Source of the DNA: Aerophototrophica crusticola
Lineage (GTDB): Bacteria; Pseudomonadota; Alphaproteobacteria; Azospirillales; Azospirillaceae
Length of the DNA: 64,000 nt
Direction of reading: 5' to 3'
Assembly: GCA_001939945.1 (NCBI GenBank)
Contig: MOEB01000023.1
Span: 1 to 64,000 of the forward strand
Shown: positions 49,088 to 58,139 of the stretch, one piece after another
Numbering within the stretch: position 1 is the stretch's first letter
How the letters are laid out: each line of letters begins with the position of its first letter
The notes under the pieces: generated by a model
Seen by the model: only the letters and a program-made list of their open reading frames with translations
Told to the model about the DNA's origin: nothing
The model's database searches: none
Translations under genes and position numbers: made by a program

Positions 49088-49489
49088 TTACCCCGCCTTG
49101 CAGGCCTTCACGGCCTCCGGGTTGGCGGTGACGGCGGGGGCGTCCCGTTCCGCGGCGGCGACCTTTTCCTTCATGTCGGGGCCGCCGCTTTCCAGCAGCA
49201 TCTTCAGCGTCTCCGGGTCGACGGCCTGGATGCTTTCCACGTTCATCACCCGCAAGCCGATGGCCATCACCTCCTGCGCGTCCTTGAAGCCGTGCTTGCG
49301 GGGGATGGCGTCCAGGTCCACGCCGCGCAGGGATTCCACGCTCTGCGGCTTGCCGGCGTTGGCCTGCTTGGATTCCAGGCAGGCGGCCCCGTAGCGCTTC
49401 ATCAACGCGTCCGTCAGGGGCGGCTCCGCCTGGGCCAGGGCAGGGGTCGCGGCCAGCAGGGCCAGGGCCGCGAGGGTCGGGACGCGCAT
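49088..49489 (-). CDS. Exported small protein of unknown function
   Basis: This 133-residue protein begins with a signal peptide ending ATPALAQA, so the mature protein of about 113 residues is periplasmic. It is helical, with two Cys (AACLESKQ and VKACKAG) that could form a disulfide. The ATG at 49489 is preceded by GGAGAG; the longer frame upstream lacks a ribosome site. It is convergent with the glucosidase gene. Not recognised. Confidence 0.7.
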   Translation of the reverse strand: MRVPTLAALALLAATPALAQAEPPLTDALMKRYGAACLESKQANAGKPQSVESLRGVDLDAIPRKHGFKDAQEVMAIGLRVMNVESIQAVDPETLKMLLESGGPDMKEKVAAAERDAPAVTANPEAVKACKAG

Positions 49490-49671
49490 CGGTAACTCTC
49501 CAGCATCGTTCTCTATCGAACCAAGGCGCGCAGGCTGCCAGGGCGGCACGCCCGCCGCCATTCCCCCTCGGTACAGGCCCGCTACCCCCTTCGCCGCGAT
49601 CAGAGATGCGGCGGCAGGCCGGCCGTGGCATAAGGGCCGCCTGCCCCGGCCACAAGCCACAGGATGACCGC

Positions 49672-50019
49672 ATGCCCCTGTCGCCCGACATCCTGGTCCC
49701 CCTGCTGGGTATCGCCTGGCTGGCCTACACGGCCGTCTACATCACCGGCCGTACCCGGGCGGAGCCCATGCTGCGGCGCTGGGCGGAGCGGGAAGGGCTG
49801 CGCATCCTGCGGGCCCGGCCGCGCCGGATCTCCGTCTTCAATGCCGAGCTGCTGCTGAAGGTCAGCCCCCTGCAACGGGTGTATGAGGCCATCGGCACCC
49901 GCGGGTCCCGCACCGTGCTGCTGGTGGTGCGGCTGGGCCACCCCTGGCTGGGCTGCCTGCGGGATGAGGTGGCGGTGATCACCGAGGCGCCCTGGGATGG
50001 CATCCTGGACGCGCGCTGA
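49672..50019 (+). CDS. Small membrane-anchored protein of unknown function
   Basis: 115 residues with one N-terminal membrane helix (about 6-25) and a basic cytoplasmic part (RRWAEREGLRILRARPRRISVFNAELLLKVSP) ending in a beta-rich segment. CAGGA precedes the ATG at 49672. It is followed after about 70 bases by an alpha/beta hydrolase. No family named. Confidence 0.65.
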   Translation: MPLSPDILVPLLGIAWLAYTAVYITGRTRAEPMLRRWAEREGLRILRARPRRISVFNAELLLKVSPLQRVYEAIGTRGSRTVLLVVRLGHPWLGCLRDEVAVITEAPWDGILDAR

Positions 50020-50090
50020 GGGATGGGGCGGCTGGCCGGGCGGCCCGGCGACCCTATGTCCAGCGGGGGGAAGCCCGTGAAGGAAGGCCG

Positions 50091-51011
50091 ATGAAGCGCG
50101 TGCTGCTGGTCCTGTTGGTGCTGGTGCTGGCCCTGGCCGGGGCCGGCGTCGCCTGGCTTTATACCCCCGACATCCCGCGGGGGGAGCTTGAGGCCAAGTA
50201 TCTGCGCGGGCCCCAGGATTATGTGGAGGTGGACGGGCTGCGCGCCCATGTGCGCGACGACGGGCAGGGGCCGGCCATCATCCTGGTGCATGGCTTCGCC
50301 AGCCACCTGATGACCTGGGATGCCTGGGCCAAGGACCTGTCCCGCGACCACCGGGTGGTGCGCTTCGACCTGCCGGGCCATGGGCTGACGGGGCCGGACC
50401 CCCAGGGCTACGCCATGGACCGGCTGCCCCGGTTCGTCGTGGCGGTGATGGACCGGCTGGGCATCGACAAGGCCACGGTCGTGGGCAACTCCCTCGGCGG
50501 CTACACGGCGTGGCGGGTGGCGGCAGAGCATCCGGACCGGGTGGAGAAGCTGGTGCTGATCGCCGCCGGCGGCTTCCTGCGGGAAGGTTATGCCTATGGC
50601 GACGCGCCGGACCTGCCCTTCTACGCCGCCGTCATGACCTGGGCCACCCCGCCCAGCCTGGTCCGCCTGACCACCGCCCGCCTCTATGCCGACCCGGCCC
50701 GGCTGACCGACGCGGCGGCGGAGACCTATAGCGACATGATGCGGGCGCCGGGGGTGCGGCGGGCCCTGTTGGACCGGCTGGACAGCTTCAGCGTGGCTGA
50801 CCCGCTGCCCGCCCTGCGATCCATCCGCGCGCCCACCCTGCTGATGTGGGGCGCGAAGGACCCCATGGTGCCCCTGGCGGACGCCGAGAAGTTCCGCCAG
50901 GCCATCCCCGACGCCACCCTGGTGACCTATCAGGACGCCGGCCACATGCCCATGGAGGAAATCCCGGAACGCACGCTGAAGGACTTACGGGCGTTCCTGG
51001 GCAGGGATTGA
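50091..51011 (+). CDS. Alpha/beta hydrolase with N-terminal membrane anchor
   Basis: This 306-residue protein has a strongly hydrophobic N-terminus (residues 3-22) and an alpha/beta-hydrolase fold. Visible motifs: ILVHGFASHLMTWDAW (oxyanion HG), the nucleophile elbow GNSLGG, the acid in LMWGAKDPMVP, and the catalytic His in DAGHMPMEE. The substrate is unknown; it could be an esterase or lipase of the inner membrane or periplasm. It is followed after 61 bases by an amidohydrolase gene. Confidence 0.85.
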   Translation: MKRVLLVLLVLVLALAGAGVAWLYTPDIPRGELEAKYLRGPQDYVEVDGLRAHVRDDGQGPAIILVHGFASHLMTWDAWAKDLSRDHRVVRFDLPGHGLTGPDPQGYAMDRLPRFVVAVMDRLGIDKATVVGNSLGGYTAWRVAAEHPDRVEKLVLIAAGGFLREGYAYGDAPDLPFYAAVMTWATPPSLVRLTTARLYADPARLTDAAAETYSDMMRAPGVRRALLDRLDSFSVADPLPALRSIRAPTLLMWGAKDPMVPLADAEKFRQAIPDATLVTYQDAGHMPMEEIPERTLKDLRAFLGRD

Positions 51012-51072
51012 CGCGGGGCGGGGCGGCCATGTTCAATCGCCCCCCGCACCGTCCCACCCAGAAGGACCGATC

Positions 51073-52326
51073 ATGACCGATCCCACCCTGTTCGCCGGCG
51101 GCCTGCTGTTCGATGGGGAGACGGCGCCCAGGCCGGGGCTGGGGGTGATGGTGGCGGACGGGCGCGTCACCCGGGTGGCGCCGGCGGGGGAGTTCGCTGG
51201 CTTCGCCGGCCCGCGGGTGGACACGTCGGGCGGCACGTTGATGCCGGGCCTGATCGACGCCCATATCCATCTGGGGCTGGAGGCGACGGGTGACGTGGTG
51301 ACCACCCTGCGCGCCCGGCCCCATGGCGACCTGACCCTGAAGATGCTGGAGAATGCCCAGGCCAGCTTGCGGGGCGGCATCACCGCGGCCCGGGACTTAG
51401 GGGGAGTGGAGTGGCTGGAGATCAGCTTGCGCAACGCCATCGCGGCCGGGCGGCACCTGGGCCCCACCCTGCGCTGCGCCGGCAAGGTGCTGACCATCAC
51501 CGGCGGCCATGGCGCCTGGATCGGTCAGGAATGCGACGGGGAAACGGCCTATGTCCACGGCGTCCGGCTGAACGTGAAGCACGGGGCGGACGCCATCAAG
51601 CTGATCGCCACCGGGGGCGTGTTGACCGGCGGGGTGGACCCCATGGCCCCCCACCCCACGGCGGCGGAGATGGGGGCGGCCGTGCGCACGGCCCATGATT
51701 TCGGCCTGAAGGTGGGCGTCCATGCCCAGGGCGCCCGCGGCATCGCCCGCGCGCTGGAGGCCGGGGCCGACAGCATCGAGCACGGCTTCGAGCTGACCGA
51801 TGAGCTGATCCAACGGATGATCGACCAGGGCACGGTGCTGGTGCCGACCCTGTCCGCGATGGCGGCCCTGCTGGCCATGGCCGACAATTTGCCCGCCTTC
51901 GTCCGCGACAAGGCCAAGCGCTTCGGCGCCATGCACTACGACAGCTTCAGCCGCTACGTGGCCGCAGGGGGCATGGTGGCCTTGGGCACCGATGCCGGCA
52001 CCCCCGGCAACCGCCATGGGGAGAACGCTCAGGAACTGGCCCACATGGTCCGGCTGGGCATGGACCCCCTGGCCGCCCTGGTGGCGGGCACCGCCACCGC
52101 CGCACGGCTGCTGGACTTGAAGGACCAGGGGCGGGTGCGCGAAGGCAGTGCCGCCGACCTGCTGCTGGTCCCCGGCGACCCGACGCAGGACATCCTGGCC
52201 GCCGCCGACGCCAATCGGCACCGCGGCGTGTGGAAGGGCGGCGTGGACGTGCGCGCCGCCCTGGGCGCCCCCCTGTCCGGCGCCCCGGCCTTCGCCTTCA
52301 GCAGCCCGGCGGAGGCGGGATTTTGA
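51073..52326 (+). CDS. Metal-dependent amidohydrolase (imidazolonepropionase/prolidase-like)
   Basis: This 417-residue amidohydrolase-superfamily protein has the metal motif GLIDAHIHLGL, a Lys that would be carboxylated in NVKHGADAIKL, His ligands in VGVHAQG and SIEHG, and the Asp in ALGTDAGTPGNRHG. This pattern matches the group containing Xaa-Pro dipeptidases and aryldialkylphosphatase-like enzymes. No signal peptide, so cytoplasmic. The natural substrate cannot be inferred. GAAGGACCGATC precedes the ATG. Confidence 0.85.
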   Translation: MTDPTLFAGGLLFDGETAPRPGLGVMVADGRVTRVAPAGEFAGFAGPRVDTSGGTLMPGLIDAHIHLGLEATGDVVTTLRARPHGDLTLKMLENAQASLRGGITAARDLGGVEWLEISLRNAIAAGRHLGPTLRCAGKVLTITGGHGAWIGQECDGETAYVHGVRLNVKHGADAIKLIATGGVLTGGVDPMAPHPTAAEMGAAVRTAHDFGLKVGVHAQGARGIARALEAGADSIEHGFELTDELIQRMIDQGTVLVPTLSAMAALLAMADNLPAFVRDKAKRFGAMHYDSFSRYVAAGGMVALGTDAGTPGNRHGENAQELAHMVRLGMDPLAALVAGTATAARLLDLKDQGRVREGSAADLLLVPGDPTQDILAAADANRHRGVWKGGVDVRAALGAPLSGAPAFAFSSPAEAGF

Positions 52327-52519
52327 GCGTAGGCTGAACTCGGCCGCAGAAACAGGGAAGGCCGGGCTTGCGGCCCGGCCCCCTCCCTACTACCCGCGTC
52401 GCGCAGGGATGGCGGCGGGCCGCCTCGGGGCACCTGTCGGGAAGCGCGCTTCCCATGTCCCAAGTGCACCTTGGACGATAGAAGAGCCGTCCTGCCAACG
52501 CAATGGTCCGTCACCTTCG

Positions 52520-52870
52520 TCAGTGGCAGGGCCCCACCCTGGTGATCCCAGGACCTGAGAGGATGATTTCCGGGTCCATGCTCAAGGTCGTGGCCCCATC
52601 GGTATAGGTTTCGGTCAGCAAGCGGGTCCCGGCGAATTGCAGGACGGCTGACAAGCTTCCCGCTTGGACCGCGACTGTCCTGCCCGCGTCCGAGAAATCC
52701 AGGTACACAGGCACGGACTGCCCGGCTTCGTCCTCACAATGGATGGTCCGCGGGCCATCGGTCCGGAAGAAGACCGGGTCATTCTCCCCCATCCAGGCCG
52801 TCATGAACAAGGCAGCGAAGACGACCAGGATTGTCAGGGCGAACACCTTAGTGCGCGGCGTCACTGCCAT
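52520..52870 (-). CDS. Small exported protein, possibly lysozyme-inhibitor-like
   Basis: 116 residues with an N-terminal hydrophobic segment (about 9-26) and a beta-rich domain bracketed by two Cys (IHCEDEAG and VGPCH). This spacing is reminiscent of MliC-type lysozyme inhibitors, but the family's SGA motif is not present, so the match is weak. It is more AT-rich than its neighbours, which hints at acquisition. The 190 bases on its 3' side up to the amidohydrolase stop hold nothing I can support. Confidence 0.55.
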   Translation of the reverse strand: MAVTPRTKVFALTILVVFAALFMTAWMGENDPVFFRTDGPRTIHCEDEAGQSVPVYLDFSDAGRTVAVQAGSLSAVLQFAGTRLLTETYTDGATTLSMDPEIILSGPGITRVGPCH

Positions 52871-52895
52871 GTTTCACCCCAACCAAGCCGCCGAC

Positions 52896-53588
52896 CTACG
52901 ACACATAATCCTTCACCGCCGCGTGCGCGCGGGAGGCGAATTGGCGGCGCCAGAGGACGGCGGTGACCCAGGTGACCAGGGCGATGAACAGGCCGGGGTG
53001 CACCAGCCAGCCCAGGGTGGCGAAGGCGAAGTAATAGGCGCGCAGGCCCTTGTTGAAGGCGATCACCGCCAAGGACAGCATGGCGGCGGCGGACTTGGCC
53101 AGCTGCTCCGCCTTTTCCCCCGGCTCCAGCGGCGTGGCGCCCACCAGGGCGACGGTGTAGTTGAACTGCCGCACCGACCAGGTGAACTTGAAGAAGCCAT
53201 AGATCAGGATGGCGATCAGCAGCAGCAGCTTCAGCTCGAACAGGCCACGGCTGGTGCGCTGGGCGAAGCCGATGTCCATGATCACCTGGTAGGCCTGGTC
53301 CACCGCGGCCAGCGCGCCCACCAGGCCCGCCAGCAACAGGACCGTGGTGCTGGCGAAGAAGGACACGCTGTTGATCAAATGGCCCAGCAGCATGCCGTCC
53401 AGCATGCGGTTTTCCCGCTTCACCATGGTGCGCATCCAGTCCAGCCGGATGACGCCCATGTGGGAGTTCAGGTGCCCACGGTCGGTGCGCAGCCGGTCCA
53501 CGAACAGGCTGTAGCCGCACCAGACGAACAGGAACCAGCCCAACGCGACCAGGTCCAGCGGCGAGAGGCCTTCCAGGATCGCCTGCAT
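52896..53588 (-). CDS. DUF599 family membrane protein
   Basis: This 230-residue protein has four hydrophobic segments (about 11-30, 66-95, 115-140, 190-215). NSHMGVIRLDWMRTMVKRENRMLDG and FAQRTSRGLFELKLLLLIAILIYGFFKFTWSVRQFNY are characteristic DUF599 blocks. Function is unknown. It lies 10 bases downstream of the pentapeptide-PilZ gene on the same strand, so the two may be co-transcribed. Confidence 0.8.
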   Translation of the reverse strand: MQAILEGLSPLDLVALGWFLFVWCGYSLFVDRLRTDRGHLNSHMGVIRLDWMRTMVKRENRMLDGMLLGHLINSVSFFASTTVLLLAGLVGALAAVDQAYQVIMDIGFAQRTSRGLFELKLLLLIAILIYGFFKFTWSVRQFNYTVALVGATPLEPGEKAEQLAKSAAAMLSLAVIAFNKGLRAYYFAFATLGWLVHPGLFIALVTWVTAVLWRRQFASRAHAAVKDYVS

Positions 53589-53598
53589 GCCGCCCCCG

Positions 53599-55089
53599 TC
53601 AGGCCAGCCGGTAGCGCTCGGCCACCAACCCGTTGAGATAGGCCTTCAGCTCCGGCGTCAGCGGGTCGAAGCTGATGGAGACGCTGGCCGCCCCCGAGTC
53701 CACCGCCAGCACCTTGGCCTGGACCGGCACCGGTTCCCCCGCCCCTGGGGCGGCCACCAGCAGGGTCACCACCTCCCCCGGCTGGTAGCTGTCGGGCTTG
53801 GCCTCCAGCGACATGCCGCCGAAGGACCAGTTGCGGGTGCGGGCCATGCCCTTGCGGCTGCCCACGGCCAGCACGGGCTTCATGAAGCGGCGCAGGCGGC
53901 GGCGCTGCTTCACCGGCTTGCCGCCGGGGGCCTCCGTCCGCTTGGCCCCGGCCAGGTCGGCGCCGCGCATGTTGATGCCGGTGACGATGGCGCCGACCAT
54001 GTCCACGCCGCGCAGGATGGCGCCGGACAGGTTGGCGTTGGTCAGGTCCGCCTCATGCAGGCTGGCGCCCTCCAAATTGGCGGGCCAGGTGCGCCCGCCG
54101 GTGATGGGCTGCGCCTCGAAGCTGGCGCCCACCAGGTGGGCCTGCTGGAAGAACGTGCGGCGCAGGGTGGCGCCGCGGAAGCTGGCGCCGTCCAGCACCA
54201 TGCCGCGCAGGGTGCTGTAGGACAGGTCGGCCATCTCGAACTGCGCCTCCGTCCAGTCCGCCGGGGCGAAGCGGCAGCGGCGCAGGCGGGCGCCGGACAG
54301 GGTGCGGCCCTTCAGGCTGACGGCGGGCACGTCCGCCATGTCCAGGTCCAGCCGTTTGCCCTTGGCGCCGCTGCTGTCCACCAGCGCCTCATGCTCCGCC
54401 ACCAGGGCCAGGAAGGCCTCCGCCGACAAGGCCTTGCGCGGCGGCTCGGTGATCTGGGCAAGGCCGCCGGTGGGCAGGTTCTTGGCCTCTGCCAACACCT
54501 CGCAGTCCACCAGCGTGCCGGCAAGCTGGGCGCCGGCCAGGTTGGCCCCGGTCAGGTCCACCCCCAGCAGCACGCAGCGGGACAGGTCGGCCCCCGACAG
54601 GTCCGCGTCTAGCAGGTCGGCACCGGACAGGTCGCAGCCCGTCAGCTTGGCGCTGCACAGGATGGCGCGCTCCATCCGCGCCTCCGTCAGCACGGCGGGG
54701 CCGTCGCGGCCCGTGCTGCCGTCGGCGGTGGCCAGTTGCCCGGCGCGGAAGTCCGCCCCGCGCAGCACCACATCGTTCATGGTCGCCCGGTGCAGGTTTG
54801 CCCCGCGCAGGTCGGCGCCCGACAGGTCCGCCCCGGTCAGGTCCGCCCCCTCCAGGTCCGCGCCGAAAAGGTCCGCCCGGGACAGGTCGGCGCCCGGCAG
54901 CTTGGCCCCTGCCAGGCTGGCGCCGGCCAGCTTTGCCTCCGCCAGCTTCACCCCGGCTAGGGACAGGCCCGACAGATCCTGGAACGGCAGCTCCGCCCGC
55001 CGGCCGCCCTTGCCCTCCACCCACTGGCGGTGGAGCTGGAGCTCCTTGCGGATGCGGTCCAGGTCGCGGGTGGGCTGGGGCTCGCTCAT
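53599..55089 (-). CDS. Pentapeptide-repeat protein with C-terminal PilZ domain
   Basis: This 496-residue protein contains two blocks of A(D/N)LxG-type pentapeptide repeats (about residues 40-190 and 260-390, e.g. [14 protein letters not shown]) that should form a right-handed beta-helix. A basic stretch [11 protein letters not shown] and [12 protein letters not shown] follow, the R-x3-R and (D/N)-x-S-x-x-G elements of a c-di-GMP-binding PilZ domain (about 400-496). The ATG at 55089 is chosen because the frame upstream has poor coding bias. This could be a c-di-GMP-controlled scaffold; partner unknown. Confidence 0.8.
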   Translation of the reverse strand: MSEPQPTRDLDRIRKELQLHRQWVEGKGGRRAELPFQDLSGLSLAGVKLAEAKLAGASLAGAKLPGADLSRADLFGADLEGADLTGADLSGADLRGANLHRATMNDVVLRGADFRAGQLATADGSTGRDGPAVLTEARMERAILCSAKLTGCDLSGADLLDADLSGADLSRCVLLGVDLTGANLAGAQLAGTLVDCEVLAEAKNLPTGGLAQITEPPRKALSAEAFLALVAEHEALVDSSGAKGKRLDLDMADVPAVSLKGRTLSGARLRRCRFAPADWTEAQFEMADLSYSTLRGMVLDGASFRGATLRRTFFQQAHLVGASFEAQPITGGRTWPANLEGASLHEADLTNANLSGAILRGVDMVGAIVTGINMRGADLAGAKRTEAPGGKPVKQRRRLRRFMKPVLAVGSRKGMARTRNWSFGGMSLEAKPDSYQPGEVVTLLVAAPGAGEPVPVQAKVLAVDSGAASVSISFDPLTPELKAYLNGLVAERYRLA

Positions 55090-55265
55090 CTTGGGAACCG
55101 GCGGTGGGGGCGGGGCAGGTCGGGAGACTAGAAGCAAGGGGGCGCGAAAGCAACCGGGGGGCGACCACCAGGCCCCGATTTTGCCCGTCCCCCGCCCGCC
55201 CCCTTGACCCGGGGCGGTGGGGTGTGCCGAGACTGCGGCAGCGAAGCGGAACGGGCCAGCAAACC

Positions 55266-56393
55266 ATGCGGGTGGACGGGACACGGCGCCGGACGATCTG
55301 GCTGGAAGGGGATGGCCGCACGGTCGGCATCATCGACCAGACCAGCCTGCCTTTCGGCTTCCGTACGGCAAGGCTGACCCGGCTTGACGAGGCGGAGGAG
55401 GCGATCCGCGCCATGCGGGTGCGCGGCGCCCCGTTGATCGGCGTCACCGCCGCCTATGGCATGGCCCTGGCGATGGCGGAAAGCGCGTCCGACTGGTCGG
55501 TGGACCTGGCCTATGGCAGGCTGCTGGCGGCCCGGCCCACGGCGGTGAACCTGCGCTGGGCCCTGGACCGCATGCGGGAGGTGCTGGACATCACCCCGCC
55601 GGGGGAGCGCATGGCCCGCGCCTATGCCGAGGCGGCTTCCATGGCGGAGGAGGACGTGGCGACGTGCGAGGCCATCGGCCGCCACGGGCTGCGGCTGGTG
55701 AAGGACATGCAGGCCCTGCACCCGGACCGGCCCCTGAACATCCTGACCCATTGCAATGCCGGCTGGCTGGCCACGGTGGACTGGGGCACGGCCACGGCAC
55801 CCATCTACCAGGCCCACCAGCAGGGCATCCCCGTCCATGTCTGGGTGGATGAGACGCGGCCCCGCAACCAGGGCGCCTTCCTGACGGCGTGGGAGCTGGG
55901 GCAGGAGGGCGTGCCCCACACGGTCATCCCCGACAACACGGGCGGCCATTTGATGCAGCGGGGGATGGTGGACCTCTGCATCGTCGGCACCGACCGGGTG
56001 ACGGCGGAAGGGGACGTGGCCAACAAGATCGGCACCTACCTGAAGGCCCTGGCGGCCAAGGACACGGGCGTGCCCTTCTGGGTGGCGCTGCCCGGCAGCA
56101 CCATCGACTGGACCCTGGAGGACGGCGTCCGCGACATCCCCATCGAGCAGCGCGGCGGGGAGGAGGTGTCCGACCTGACCGGCCAGACCCGGGACGGGCG
56201 GGTGGAGACTGTGCGGGTGGTCAGCCCCGGCAGCCCCGTCGCCAACTACGCCTTCGACGTCACCCCGGCCCGCCTGGTCAGCGGCTTCATCACCGAACGC
56301 GGCCTGTGCGAGGCGACGCGGGACGGCCTGTCCGGCCTGTTCCCCGACCAGGACGACCGCACCCGGCCCAGGAACGCGGCGAACGACGCTTGA
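55266..56393 (+). CDS. mtnA: 5-methylthioribose-1-phosphate isomerase
   Basis: This 375-residue enzyme isomerises methylthioribose 1-phosphate to methylthioribulose 1-phosphate in methionine salvage. Family motifs: [16 protein letters not shown], the catalytic Cys in [12 protein letters not shown] and the Asp in [20 protein letters not shown]. The length is standard. No other mtn gene is adjacent. The ATG at 55266 fits the family start. A long inverted repeat begins 23 bases after its stop. Confidence 0.94.
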   Translation: MRVDGTRRRTIWLEGDGRTVGIIDQTSLPFGFRTARLTRLDEAEEAIRAMRVRGAPLIGVTAAYGMALAMAESASDWSVDLAYGRLLAARPTAVNLRWALDRMREVLDITPPGERMARAYAEAASMAEEDVATCEAIGRHGLRLVKDMQALHPDRPLNILTHCNAGWLATVDWGTATAPIYQAHQQGIPVHVWVDETRPRNQGAFLTAWELGQEGVPHTVIPDNTGGHLMQRGMVDLCIVGTDRVTAEGDVANKIGTYLKALAAKDTGVPFWVALPGSTIDWTLEDGVRDIPIEQRGGEEVSDLTGQTRDGRVETVRVVSPGSPVANYAFDVTPARLVSGFITERGLCEATRDGLSGLFPDQDDRTRPRNAANDA

Positions 56394-56415
56394 TGGCTGG
56401 TGGCGGGGCGGATTG

Positions 56416-56571
56416 GGGACACGGATGAACGGGATGGTGTCCGGATGTACGCGGATGTGGGCGTGCCACGGGACATGTCGCGGGAGATAACTAGAAGCGA
56501 TCATCGCGGCTGCGCCGCAGGCATCAATCCTTATCCGTGATCATCCGGAATGATCCCGTTCATCCGTGTCC
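56416..56571. repeat. Long inverted repeat with CACGGATGA arms
   Basis: The left arm (56416-56459) and right arm (56531-56571) share GGACACGGATGAACGGGAT and a CCGGATG unit in inverted order. The centre contains GCTGCGCCGCAGGCATC, the inverse of the GATGCCTGCGGCGC core at 12957 and 17733. It fills the convergent mtnA-coq7 gap. It belongs with the copy at 9722. Confidence 0.87.
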
Positions 56572-56598
56572 AAAGAACATCCGCACCCGCACCACCCC

Positions 56599-57108
56599 TC
56601 ACACCCGCCTTGCCGCCGCCACGGCCAGTTCGGAGCCGCGTTCGACCACCCAGCCCCAGGCCTTCAGCGGCCAGGGCACCGGGCCGCCCAGGGCGGCGGC
56701 CTCGTCCCGGTGGTGCACCTCGTCCCCCTGCAGGCGGGCCAGCAGGTCGGCCAGGGCGGGGTCGGCGGCGCGGGCGCGGGCCATCTGGTCCTCATAATGC
56801 CGGTCCACGAAACTCTCCACCGCCGCCACGGTGGCAAAGGCGGCGCGGGGGCCCAGCAGGGCGGGCAGGGCGCCGGTGACGAACCCCGCCACCTTCCACA
56901 AGGGGATCAGGCGGCTGCGGTGCCGGGGCGGCACCAGCTCCCCCATCCGCTCCAGGTGTTCCGACTCGGTGGCCAGGTGCCGCTCGGCGAAGGCGCGCAC
57001 CCCTTGGTCGCGGCTGACCGCCAGCATGCCGCGGTAGATCCACACCGCCCCCGTCTCCCCCGCATGGTCGGTGCGCAGGTCCGCCATTACCGCGTCCGGC
57101 AAGGGCAT
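56599..57108 (-). CDS. coq7: Ubiquinone biosynthesis hydroxylase Coq7
   Basis: This 169-residue di-iron monooxygenase hydroxylates 3-demethoxyubiquinol in ubiquinone synthesis. The iron ligands are visible: Glu in DHAGETGAVWIYRG, the E-x-x-H in ATESEHLERM, Glu in AAVESFVDRHY and the E-x-x-H in GDEVHHRDEA. The ATG at 57108 has the ribosome site GGGAGGAGAG. Its quinone product serves both respiration and photosynthesis. Confidence 0.93.
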   Translation of the reverse strand: MPLPDAVMADLRTDHAGETGAVWIYRGMLAVSRDQGVRAFAERHLATESEHLERMGELVPPRHRSRLIPLWKVAGFVTGALPALLGPRAAFATVAAVESFVDRHYEDQMARARAADPALADLLARLQGDEVHHRDEAAALGGPVPWPLKAWGWVVERGSELAVAAARRV

Positions 57109-57253
57109 GTCTCTCCTCCCGTCGTCCTGGGCTGATGAACCTGAGGGGGATCGGGCCGGCGGCAAGGGGCAGGGTGACGCGGGGGGTGATCCCCAGCTTC
57201 ACCCACGCAGTCGCATCAGCGTTGGTAAAGCTCCACGCTCCCACCCTTACTGC

Positions 57254-57351
57254 CTCCCCTGCGAAAGCAGGGGTCCACAGTTCTTTTACTGGGCTGACGT
57301 TGGACGGCGGCTCAAAAACCGTGGGGCCCCTGCTTTCGCAGGGGAGGCGGT
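57254..57351. repeat. Dispersed double-hairpin repeat, copy 5
   Basis: This is the CCCCTGCGAAAGCAGGGG subtype, as at 4914, with GTCCACAGTTCTTTT and a partner GGGGCC block. It lies between idi and coq7 (both minus strand), 79 bases past the idi stop. The rest of the 321-base gap holds no other feature I can support. Confidence 0.85.
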
Positions 57352-57429
57352 CGTTTTTGCAAACAACGTGTTGCTGCTATGTCAGTGCCTATGTGGAGGA
57401 TGCCGTAAGAGGGAAGGTCACCCCACCCC

Positions 57430-57999
57430 TCACGCCGCCTGCTGGAAAAGCGGCAAATGGTCGGTCAGGTACAGGCGGAACCAGTAGGTATAGGCGTCGG
57501 GCCGTTCCGCCACGTCGGCCAGCAGGGAGGCCAAGTCCAGCCAGGCGACCATGCCGACCTCCGCCGGGTCGGGCAGGATGGGGCCGGCGTGGTGGCCGGT
57601 GAAGACGCTCACCACCTCGTTCTCCGCCAGGCCGTTGTCGAAGCGCACGGCATAGTCCACCCGCCCCACCCGGGTCAGGGGGCAGGCGAAGCCCAGCTCC
57701 TCCCCCAGCCGCCGGGACGCGGCAGCGGCCGTGTCCTCCCCTGGCCGGGGATGGCCGCAGCAGGCGTTGGACCAGAGGCCGGGCGAGTGGTACTTGCCCG
57801 CCGCCCGCCGTTGCAGCAACAACCGCCCCGTCCCGTCCCGGATGATGACGGAAAAGGCACGGTGGCGCAGCCCCTCCCGGTGGGCCAGCAGCTTGGGCAT
57901 GGTGCCCAGGGGACGGTCCTGCTCATCCACCAGCACCACCTGCTCGGCCGCGTCGTCCTGGGGGGTGGGCCGGTGGGCGGTCTGCCGGGCAGGGGGCAT
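57430..57999 (-). CDS. idi: Isopentenyl-diphosphate delta-isomerase (type I)
   Basis: This 189-residue Nudix-fold enzyme interconverts IPP and DMAPP, feeding geranylgeranyl for bacteriochlorophyll tails and carotenoids. The catalytic Cys is in SNACCGHPRPGE and the Glu in LAENEVVSVF; RAFSVIIRDGTGRLLLQRR is the typical N-terminal block. In Rhodobacter a type I idi also lies in the photosynthesis cluster near bchG/P, as here where it is divergent from bchG. Confidence 0.94.
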   Translation of the reverse strand: MPPARQTAHRPTPQDDAAEQVVLVDEQDRPLGTMPKLLAHREGLRHRAFSVIIRDGTGRLLLQRRAAGKYHSPGLWSNACCGHPRPGEDTAAAASRRLGEELGFACPLTRVGRVDYAVRFDNGLAENEVVSVFTGHHAGPILPDPAEVGMVAWLDLASLLADVAERPDAYTYWFRLYLTDHLPLFQQAA

Positions 58000-58093
58000 G
58001 GGGCAACTCCTTCACGGGCGGGAGCCGGGACAGGTGGGCACGGGCCCCGGCGTCGCACAGGGTATGCGGCACCGGAAGAGTGACGGCCACCAC

Positions 58094-58111
58094 TGTAAAT
58101 TCAGATTGACA
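58094..58111 (+). promoter_or_regulatory. PpsR site (TGT-N12-ACA) upstream of bchG
   Basis: TGTAAATTCAGATTGACA fits the PpsR/CrtJ consensus exactly. It ends 28 bases before the bchG ATG. Its right half is also a TTGACA -35-like element, and a second semi-palindrome, TGACACTTTGTTCTGTCA, overlaps it. It lies in the idi-bchG divergent region. Confidence 0.7.
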
Positions 58112-58134
58112 CTTTGTTCTGTCAAGCGAAGATA
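58106..58134 (+). promoter_or_regulatory. Candidate bchG promoter
   Basis: TTGACA, 17 bases, then AAGATA. The -35 is perfect and the -10 is weak. The predicted start of transcription would fall at or next to the bchG ATG, implying a leaderless or very short leader; the gene also lacks a clear ribosome site. Confidence 0.4.
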
Positions 58135-58139
58135 CAGGC

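Noticed and set aside
57071-57602. Small plus-strand genes over copy 5 of the double hairpin
   Set aside because: The frames read through the repeat (giving the typical PAKAGVHS peptide seen at other copies) and have no ribosome site or conserved product.
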